DNA from: Listeria ivanovii subsp. ivanovii
GTDB taxonomy: Bacteria > Bacillota > Bacilli > Lactobacillales > Listeriaceae
Reading direction: 5' to 3'
NCBI RefSeq assembly: GCF_900187025.1
Contig: NZ_LT906478.1
Coordinates: 1,286,001 to 1,350,000, forward strand
DNA length: 64,000 bases
How positions within the stretch are numbered: position 1 is the stretch's first letter; every line of letters begins with the position of its first letter. Both the position numbers and the translations under genes were made by a program. Of this stretch, positions 57,774 to 64,000 are shown piece by piece. Below the pieces are notes generated by a model. That model searched no databases. It had not been told where the DNA came from and was given only the letters and a program-made list of their open reading frames with translations.

Positions 57774-58862
57774 ATGACAGAATTATTAAAAACACCGATT
57801 CATCCACTTTATGAAAAGTATGGAGCGAAAACCATTGATTTTGGTGGATGGGACTTACCTGTTCAATTTTCTGGTATTAAAGCAGAACATGAAGCCGTGC
57901 GAACGAATGCAGGGCTATTTGATGTATCTCATATGGGAGAAATCTTTGTGGAAGGCGCTGAAAGTACAGCATATTTACAATACTTGTTATCAAATGACAT
58001 AGAAAAAATAAAAATAGGCAAAGCGCAGTATAACATTATGTGTTACGAAAATGGTGGCACAGTAGATGATTTAGTTGTTTATAGATTATCAGAGACTAAG
58101 TACTTACTAGTTGTCAATGCAGCAAATACAGAAAAAGATTATGACTGGATAGTAAAAAACATTAAGGGTGATGTTACTGTCTCCAATGTTTCTTCCAAGT
58201 ATGGGCAATTAGCACTTCAAGGTCCTGATGCGGAAAAAATACTTACTAAATTAACTAATGTTGATTTGAGCGCGATTAGTTTCTTTGGTTTTGTAGAAGA
58301 TGCGGATATCGCAGGTGTAAAAACAATTATTTCTCGGAGCGGTTATACTGGCGAAGATGGATTTGAAATTTACATGCCAAGTGAGGATGCTACCAAAGTA
58401 TTTGAAGCTATTATGGCAGAAGAAGTATTGCCAATTGGTTTAGGTGCTCGAGATACACTACGTTTAGAAGCAGTACTTGCGCTATACGGTCAAGAATTAA
58501 GCAAAGATATTACACCACTTGAAGCAGGGCTTAATTTTGCTGTGAAATTAAAAAAAGAAGCTGATTTTATCGGGAAAGAAGCCCTTATTAAACAAAAAGA
58601 AGCAGGTTTGACTCGAAAATTAGTCGGAATTGAATTAATTGAACGAGGAATACCACGTCATGATTATCCAGTATTTCTAAATGGAAAAGAAATTGGGGTA
58701 GTTACTTCAGGAACGCAATCGCCGACACTTGGAACCAATATTGGCCTAGCTTTAATAGACATAGCGCACACAGAACTTGGACAAGAAGTAGAAATAGGTA
58801 TCCGGAATAAAAAAATAAAAGCTAAAGTAGTGGCAACACCATTTTATAAACGTGCAAAGTAA
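57774..58862 (+). CDS. gcvT: Glycine cleavage system T protein (aminomethyltransferase)
   Basis: A 362-residue T protein that takes the aminomethyl group from lipoylated H protein, releases ammonia and makes 5,10-methylene-THF. [10 protein letters not shown]-type opening, FDVSHMGEI and the [13 protein letters not shown] block are present. ATG 57774 follows AAAAGGAGG. First gene of gcvT-gcvPA-gcvPB under the glycine riboswitch; gcvH is not in the window. Confidence 0.96.
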   Translation: MTELLKTPIHPLYEKYGAKTIDFGGWDLPVQFSGIKAEHEAVRTNAGLFDVSHMGEIFVEGAESTAYLQYLLSNDIEKIKIGKAQYNIMCYENGGTVDDLVVYRLSETKYLLVVNAANTEKDYDWIVKNIKGDVTVSNVSSKYGQLALQGPDAEKILTKLTNVDLSAISFFGFVEDADIAGVKTIISRSGYTGEDGFEIYMPSEDATKVFEAIMAEEVLPIGLGARDTLRLEAVLALYGQELSKDITPLEAGLNFAVKLKKEADFIGKEALIKQKEAGLTRKLVGIELIERGIPRHDYPVFLNGKEIGVVTSGTQSPTLGTNIGLALIDIAHTELGQEVEIGIRNKKIKAKVVATPFYKRAK

Positions 58863-58877
58863 AAAGGAGGAAATGAA

Positions 58878-60224
58878 ATGGCAAAACATCGTTATTTACC
58901 AATGACGGAACAAGATGAAAAAGAGATGCTTGATACAATTGGAGTAGCATCAATTGATGATTTATTTCAAGATATTCCAGAAAAAATTAGATTTAAAAGA
59001 GACTATAATTTAAAACCGGCGAAATCAGAACCAGCATTACTACGAGAATTATCCAAACTTGCTTCTAAAAATGCAAATACAACTGAATATACCTCATTTT
59101 TAGGAGCTGGTGTATATAGCCATTATATTCCTACAGTAGTGGATCATGTGATTTCTCGGTCTGAATTTTATACAGCATACACTCCCTATCAACCAGAAAT
59201 CTCGCAAGGGGAATTACAAGCCATTTTTGAATTTCAAACGATGATTGCTGAATTAACGGGAATGGATTTAGCGAATTCTTCGATGTATGACGGTGGAACA
59301 GCACTTGCAGAAGCAGCGATGTTAGCAAGTGGACATACGAAGCGTAAAAAAATACTTATTTCAGGAGCAGTCCATCCAGAAAGCATCAATGTATTGAAAA
59401 CATATGCTTCTGGACAACATATTGAAGTAGAAGTGATACCAGAATTAGATGGTAAGACAGATATGGATGCACTAAAAAAGGCACTTACAGATGATATTGC
59501 TGGATTTGCTGTACAATATCCCAATTTTTATGGTCAAGTAGAACCATTAGCAGAAATGGAGAAGTTAATTCACGAAAATAATTCATTGTTACTTGTTTCT
59601 AGTAATCCACTTGCGCTTGGTTTACTTACGCCACCAGGGGAATTTGGTGCAGATATTGTTGTTGGTGATTCACAAGTCTTCGGTATCCCAGAGTCTTTTG
59701 GTGGACCTCACTGCGGATTCTTTGCCGTAACCAATAAATTAGTGCGAAAAGTACCTGGTAGACTTGTTGGGGAGACAGTGGATGAAAACGGAAAACGTGG
59801 TTACGTATTAACATTACAAGCGCGAGAACAACATATTCGTCGAGATAAAGCTACTTCTAACATATGCTCAAACCAAGCTTTGAATGCTCTTGCATCATCG
59901 GTTGCAATGGCAACATTAGGGAAAGTAGGTTTACCTGAAATGGCAAAACAAAACTTAGATAAATCTCATTATGCCAAACAAAAATTCCAAAAAAGTGGAT
60001 TTGAAGTTTTATTTTCAGATAGTTTTTTCAATGAATTTGTCATCAAGCTTTCGAAACCAATCAAAGAAGTTAATGAAGCACTTTTAGATGAAGGAATTAT
60101 TGGAGGATATGACCTTGGATTTTACGATGCTAAATACGAAAATCATATGCTTGTTGCAGTAACAGAGATGCGTACAAAAGAAGAAATTGATGCCTTTGTG
60201 GCAAGTTTGGAGGGTGTAAAATGA
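58878..60224 (+). CDS. gcvPA: Glycine dehydrogenase subunit 1 (P protein, N-terminal half)
   Basis: A 448-residue protein, one half of the split P protein that decarboxylates glycine and passes the aminomethyl group to H protein. [12 protein letters not shown] and [19 protein letters not shown] are conserved glycine-dehydrogenase motifs. It lacks the PLP lysine, which is in GcvPB. ATG 58878 follows AAAAGGAGG and the stop overlaps gcvPB by 4 nt. Confidence 0.96.
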   Translation: MAKHRYLPMTEQDEKEMLDTIGVASIDDLFQDIPEKIRFKRDYNLKPAKSEPALLRELSKLASKNANTTEYTSFLGAGVYSHYIPTVVDHVISRSEFYTAYTPYQPEISQGELQAIFEFQTMIAELTGMDLANSSMYDGGTALAEAAMLASGHTKRKKILISGAVHPESINVLKTYASGQHIEVEVIPELDGKTDMDALKKALTDDIAGFAVQYPNFYGQVEPLAEMEKLIHENNSLLLVSSNPLALGLLTPPGEFGADIVVGDSQVFGIPESFGGPHCGFFAVTNKLVRKVPGRLVGETVDENGKRGYVLTLQAREQHIRRDKATSNICSNQALNALASSVAMATLGKVGLPEMAKQNLDKSHYAKQKFQKSGFEVLFSDSFFNEFVIKLSKPIKEVNEALLDEGIIGGYDLGFYDAKYENHMLVAVTEMRTKEEIDAFVASLEGVK

Positions 60225-61681
60225 ATTTAGAAGAGACAATGCCGCTAGTTTTTGAGCGCTCTATCCCGGGGCGAATTGGATTTAGTTTACCAGAAAGTAA
60301 CGTGCCCGAAACAAAAGCGACTGATTACTTTGATCCAACATATATTCGTTCTACACCAGCTGATTTACCTGAATTAAGCGAGCTAGAAATTATGCGACAT
60401 TATACGAATTTATCTAATCATAATTTTGGTGTGGACTCTGGTTTCTATCCATTAGGTTCTTGTACAATGAAATATAATCCAAAAATCAATGAGAAAGTTG
60501 CGCGGTTCCCAGGGTTTGCTAATATTCATCCCAACCAGCCTGAAAGTTCTGTTCAAGGAGCACTTGAACTATTATATGATCTGCAAACGAGTTTAGTCGA
60601 AATTACTGGGATGGATGAAGTGACACTACAACCAGCTGCAGGAGCGCATGGGGAGTGGACAGGACTGATGCTAATTCGTGCTTTCCATGAAAAAAATGGT
60701 GACACAAAGCGGACGAAAGTAATTATTCCAGACTCTGCACATGGTACTAATCCTGCATCTGCTGCAGTAGCTGGCTTTGACGTAGTAACGGTCAAGTCGA
60801 ACGAAAAAGGTCTTGTGGATGTTAATGATCTAAAAAAAGTAGTAGGCGATGACACAGCTGCACTAATGCTTACTAACCCGAATACACTTGGTTTATTTGA
60901 AAAAGATATTGTTGAAATGGCTGAAATAGTTCATGAAGCTGGTGGTAAATTATACTATGATGGTGCGAATTTAAACGCAATTATGGCAAAGGTTAGACCG
61001 GGTGATATGGGGTTTGATGTCGTCCACTTAAATCTTCACAAAACATTCACCGGTCCTCATGGTGGAGGTGGCCCTGGATCTGGTCCAATCGGTGTGAAGA
61101 AGGACTTAATACCATTTTTACCAACGCCGGTACTTACTAAAAAAGATAATTTTTACACATTTGATTACAATTATCCAGAATCTATCGGTCGTGTGAAGCC
61201 ATACTATGGTAACTTTGGGATTAATGTCCGTGCTTATACTTACATTCGGACAATGGGACCAGATGGATTGAAACTCGTAACAGAGTATGCGGTTCTAAAC
61301 GCTAATTATATGATGCGCAAATTACAACAGGCATATGATTTACCGTTTGATCAAGTATGTAAGCATGAGTTCGTTTTAAGTGGTAATAGACAGAAAAAAC
61401 TTGGTGTTCGCACAATCGATATTGCTAAACGTTTGTTAGATCATAATTTCCACCCACCTACTGTTTATTTTCCACTGATTGTTGGAGAAGCGATTATGAT
61501 TGAGCCAACTGAAACAGAATCTAAAGAAACTCTAGACTCATTTATTGATACGATGTTAAAAATAGCGAAAGAAGCAGAAGAAAATCCGGAAATTGTCCAA
61601 GAAGCGCCACATAGTACTTATGTGAAACGACTAGACGAAACCCGGGCTGCTAGAAAACCAGTGCTACGTTATCAAAAATAA
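60221..61681 (+). CDS. gcvPB: Glycine dehydrogenase subunit 2 (P protein, C-terminal half)
   Basis: A 486-residue PLP-binding half of the split P protein. The Schiff-base lysine is in [15 protein letters not shown], followed by the Gly-rich loop. [13 protein letters not shown]-type block (here [12 protein letters not shown]) near residue 75 is typical. ATG 60221 overlaps the gcvPA stop. The split P-protein is the usual form in Firmicutes. The operon ends at a strong terminator. Confidence 0.96.
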   Translation: MNLEETMPLVFERSIPGRIGFSLPESNVPETKATDYFDPTYIRSTPADLPELSELEIMRHYTNLSNHNFGVDSGFYPLGSCTMKYNPKINEKVARFPGFANIHPNQPESSVQGALELLYDLQTSLVEITGMDEVTLQPAAGAHGEWTGLMLIRAFHEKNGDTKRTKVIIPDSAHGTNPASAAVAGFDVVTVKSNEKGLVDVNDLKKVVGDDTAALMLTNPNTLGLFEKDIVEMAEIVHEAGGKLYYDGANLNAIMAKVRPGDMGFDVVHLNLHKTFTGPHGGGGPGSGPIGVKKDLIPFLPTPVLTKKDNFYTFDYNYPESIGRVKPYYGNFGINVRAYTYIRTMGPDGLKLVTEYAVLNANYMMRKLQQAYDLPFDQVCKHEFVLSGNRQKKLGVRTIDIAKRLLDHNFHPPTVYFPLIVGEAIMIEPTETESKETLDSFIDTMLKIAKEAEENPEIVQEAPHSTYVKRLDETRAARKPVLRYQK

Positions 61682-61685
61682 GCTA

Positions 61686-61721
61686 AAAAAACCTTGCCGC
61701 AATGCTGCGGCAAGGTTTTTT
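61686..61721. terminator. Bidirectional terminator between gcvPB and the rhodanese gene
   Basis: A perfect 16-bp stem (61686-61701 with 61706-61721), 4-nt loop ATGC, A6 at the left and T6 at the right. It ends the gcv operon and the minus-strand yqhL group. Confidence 0.95.
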
Positions 61722-62100
61722 ATTTAGCTTTTGTTTTACCTTTCCATTTACGGAAGCCGCCTTTAAGTTGGTAAACGTTATGATAACCACGTTTGTATAG
61801 CATGATTGCTGCACGGTTACTACGTTGAGCAGTTTGGCAATATAGGTAAACTGGTAAATCTTGGCGAATCTCTGTCGTACGGTTTTTCATTTGTGTTACT
61901 GGAATATTTCTAGCTCCAAGAATATGACCAGCATCGAATTCGTTTGGCTCACGAACGTCAATTAATTGCGCTTTGCGATAACCTTGCTTAAATTCTTCCT
62001 CTGTTAAAACTTTTACTGCTTTGCGACGCATTACAAACTGGTAAATTTCATATGCTAAAAGAATAACCAGAATAGTAATCGCTATAATCCAACTAATCAA
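61720..62100 (-). CDS. yqhL: Membrane-anchored rhodanese-like protein YqhL
   Basis: A 126-residue protein: one N-terminal membrane segment (about 3-20) and a cytosolic rhodanese domain (about 33-122) with QLIDVREPNEFDAGHI and the active-site loop YCQTAQRS, catalytic C about residue 88. Such proteins move sulfane sulfur or act as redox sensors; the partner is unknown. Translation starts at TTG 62100, 9 nt after AAAGGGG. Located beside gcvPB as in B. subtilis. Confidence 0.87.
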   Translation of the reverse strand: MISWIIAITILVILLAYEIYQFVMRRKAVKVLTEEEFKQGYRKAQLIDVREPNEFDAGHILGARNIPVTQMKNRTTEIRQDLPVYLYCQTAQRSNRAAIMLYKRGYHNVYQLKGGFRKWKGKTKAK

Positions 62101-62161
62101 TTGTGTAAACCCCTTTCATCCTGAAAACTGCTTTTTATAAAGCATCCTTTTCTATTATAAC

Positions 62162-62435
62162 TTATTTTTTGCCACCATCAATCACTTTGAAGGAAGATTT
62201 TCGTTTTTTCTTTGTTTTTTTCTTATCTGCATGTAGATTTTTGGATTGTTTTACTGCTTTTTGATAATTACTGTCGGTTTTTTTTATTAGATAGAAGTCG
62301 GAAAATCAAGGTGAAAATGATGGTTCCAATTAAAAGAGAGACTGCGAGGATGAAAAAAGATTTAAAATCACCCATCAAAAGACCAATTCCCACAAGGACG
62401 AGTAAAAAGATTACTATCAGCGGATATTTTTTCAA
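62162..62435 (-). pseudogene. Small membrane protein split at an A8 tract (SA1362-like)
   Basis: From TTG 62435, behind AATAGGAG, the frame codes for two hydrophobic segments (VIFLLVLVGIGLLMG and ILAVSLLIGTIIFTLIF), then stops at 62268-62270 after 55 residues. The other frame continues with TDSNYQKAVKQSKNL and a Lys-rich tail ending KSSFKVIDGGKK, stopping at 62162. One A less in the A8 tract (T8 on the plus strand at 62278-62285) would join both into 90 residues. By position and form it resembles the SA1362 family; that name is from memory. It could be broken, slippage-read, or a sequencing error. Confidence 0.72.
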
Positions 62436-62447
62436 TCGAACCAACTC

Positions 62448-63413
62448 CTATTCTAAAAGTTCCAGATTATCAGATTCATCATTGTTCGCAGGAGCTCCTT
62501 CTTTTTCAATACGTAACAACTCATTGAAAGAAGCAATCGCCACTTCTACTTGATCATTAGCAGGTTCTTTAGTTGTAAGTAGTTGCAGCCATAAACCAGG
62601 AACGCCTAAATATTTAAGCACAGGAATATTTCGACATTTATTTGTTAGTTGTAAAACTTCAAAAGCAACACCGAGCACAACTGGAATAAGCAAAATCCGG
62701 TCAACCACACGAAGCCAAAGCGGGTCAGTAGGGACGAGCAAATAAATAAACATACCTACAATGACCGTAAATAAAATAAAACTACTACCGCAACGATAGT
62801 GTAACCGAGACTGTTTTTGAACGTTTTCGACAGTTAACGGTAAATTTTGTTCATAACAATTAATCACTTTATGCTCAGAACCGTGATATTGAAAAACACG
62901 TTTGATTATCGGCGTCTGGGAAACAGCAAAAATGTAAGTCAACAAGAGAATCAATTTAAAAAAGCTTTCTAAAAAGACTTGTGCAGTGTCTCCTGGAACT
63001 ATCGGGCGAAATAATTCTGCTAAAAATACAGGGATAAGTGTCATAACGAATTTGGCGAATACAAATGATAAAATACCAATCACCGCAACCCCTAACCACA
63101 TGGCTACTTTCGATTCTTTTTTTTCAATTTTTTTCTCTTCTTCTGGATTATTTGGATCTTCATCGTAACGGTCCGTTGCAAATGCTAAATGCTTGGAACC
63201 AATCGCGCTAGATTCAATTAAAGCAACGATTCCGCGTAAAAAAGGAATTTTTTTAAGTCGCATCACCCAAACAGGGCTATTCTTTTGTAAATAAAAATAC
63301 TCTAATGAACCATCTATACGTCTGACGGCTGTTACAGTTTGTTTTTTACCACCAAACATGACACCTTCAACAACCGCTTGTCCTCCATATGATGGTACGT
63401 TTTGTTTGCTCAA
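62448..63413 (-). CDS. DUF1385 membrane protein
   Basis: A 321-residue polytopic membrane protein of the DUF1385 family (YqhQ in B. subtilis). The N-terminal GGQAVVEGVMFGG and the central QYHGSEHKVINCYE and RLHYRCGSSF blocks with conserved His, Glu and Cys suggest a metal site; four to six membrane segments follow. Function unknown. TTG 63413 is chosen because GGTGA lies about 6 nt upstream; ATG 63434 would add seven residues without a ribosome site. It precedes the split membrane protein and yqhL in one transcription unit. Confidence 0.8.
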   Translation of the reverse strand: MSKQNVPSYGGQAVVEGVMFGGKKQTVTAVRRIDGSLEYFYLQKNSPVWVMRLKKIPFLRGIVALIESSAIGSKHLAFATDRYDEDPNNPEEEKKIEKKESKVAMWLGVAVIGILSFVFAKFVMTLIPVFLAELFRPIVPGDTAQVFLESFFKLILLLTYIFAVSQTPIIKRVFQYHGSEHKVINCYEQNLPLTVENVQKQSRLHYRCGSSFILFTVIVGMFIYLLVPTDPLWLRVVDRILLIPVVLGVAFEVLQLTNKCRNIPVLKYLGVPGLWLQLLTTKEPANDQVEVAIASFNELLRIEKEGAPANNDESDNLELLE

Positions 63414-63592
63414 ATTTTTCACCAGCCTATTCATGTGTACTAATATGTTATTTTACGCTAAAAACTGTTTTTCGTATAGCAGCAAACATCTAAAAAAAGT
63501 TATTTTTTGTAAATTATGATAAAATAGTTTCGAACGTGTCGAGTAATACCTATTTTGCCCGCCTAAAATTTGAAAAAAGTGGAGGAATTAAA

Positions 63593-64000
63593 ATGTCTAA
63601 ATTAACTAAAATTCAAGAAACACTTGGAAAAGAAAAGATTGAAGCCGTTCTTGTCACAAGTGAATTTAATAGAAGGTATGTATCTGGTTTTACAGGAACT
63701 AGTGGTGTAGCGCTAATTTTACCAGAAAAAGCATATTTTGTGACTGACTTCCGATATACAGAACAAGCCGCAAAACAAGCAGAAGGATATGAAATTGTAA
63801 AGCATGAAGGACCGATTTTTGATACAGTAGAGGAATTGTTATCCCAAAATGCGACTAAAACATTACATTTTGAAGCAGATTATGTGACTGTTTCTGAATT
63901 TAAACAAATGGAACGTGTATTTAGTCGTGAATTAATCCCATTTACTGGCTTTTTTGAAGAAATGCGTAAAGTGAAAACCGCAAGCGAATTAAGAGCGATT
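63593..64000 (+). CDS. pepP: Xaa-Pro aminopeptidase (M24 family), N-terminal part (partial)
   Basis: The first 136 residues of a creatinase/prolidase-type peptidase are visible and the gene leaves the window. The N-terminal creatinase-like domain has VLVTSEFNRRYVSGFTG and AYFVTDFRYTEQA, typical of aminopeptidase P (YqhT in B. subtilis). The metal-binding domain lies outside. ATG 63593 follows GGAGGAA. An extended -10 (TGATAAAAT) near 63520 is a likely promoter. efp is expected next. Confidence 0.9.
   Translation, partial: MSKLTKIQETLGKEKIEAVLVTSEFNRRYVSGFTGTSGVALILPEKAYFVTDFRYTEQAAKQAEGYEIVKHEGPIFDTVEELLSQNATKTLHFEADYVTVSEFKQMERVFSRELIPFTGFFEEMRKVKTASELRAI

Overview
The window is one contiguous piece of a low-GC Firmicute chromosome. 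Gene content, order and individual proteins match the genus Listeria (sensu stricto): parC-luxS-oatA-glpD-miaA-hfq-hflX-glnRA-lexA-yneA-tkt, then pyrH-frr-uppS-cdsA-dxr-rseP-proS-polC, the rimP-nusA-infB-rbfA-truB-ribF cluster, rpsO-pnp, rpmG-gluP-glcK, comG, gcv and pepP. From memory this is the lmo1287 to lmo1354 interval of L. monocytogenes EGD-e. It is probably not typical L. monocytogenes, because luxS lies next to oatA without the two internalin-like genes I recall there. The species cannot be fixed from sequence alone. No rRNA, tRNA, IS element, prophage or CRISPR array was seen.

Layout. 1-2.2 kb: end of parC, then luxS. 2.3-4.2 kb (minus): oatA, peptidoglycan O-acetylation. 4.4-7.0 kb: a glycerophosphodiesterase and glpD, with a catabolite-repression site and an antiterminator-type leader between them. 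7.1-10.9 kb: miaA, hfq (with a sigma-B promoter), hflX and a PLP enzyme. 11.1-14.4 kb: glnRA with two GlnR operators, and an ArsB-type transporter. 14.4-16.4 kb: GNAT gene and lexA (minus) facing yneA-ynzC across three SOS boxes. 16.6-19.0 kb: tkt and yneF.

19.1-24.0 kb (minus) is the one clearly accessory block: six tightly packed genes coding for an unknown protein, an SNF2-type helicase, a PAPS-reductase-like PP-loop protein, a ParB-like protein, a frameshifted methyltransferase and a DUF2785 protein. It is the best candidate for an undescribed system, probably acting on nucleic acid. The EGD-e gene numbering leaves room for the same six genes there, so it is probably an old resident of the genus.

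24.3-46.2 kb is housekeeping on the plus strand: nucleotide, isoprenoid and lipid synthesis, replication, transcription, translation and RNA turnover. A strongly folded leader precedes pnp. 46.3-48.4 kb (minus): a second RsgA-type GTPase and two small membrane-anchored proteins. 48.5-53.4 kb (plus): rpmG, 5-formyl-THF cyclo-ligase, rhomboid protease, yqgQ, glucokinase and a lipoprotein with a candidate sigma-B promoter. 53.4-57.2 kb (minus): complete comGA-GG pseudopilus operon with ComK-like boxes upstream. 57.5-61.7 kb (plus): a single-aptamer glycine riboswitch with terminator controlling gcvT-gcvPA-gcvPB. 61.7-63.4 kb (minus): rhodanese, a small membrane protein split by an A8 tract, and a DUF1385 protein. 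63.6 kb to the end: start of pepP.

Coordinates are read from the sequence, and starts were chosen by Shine-Dalgarno position. Family names come from recognised motifs and remembered gene order; no database search was run.
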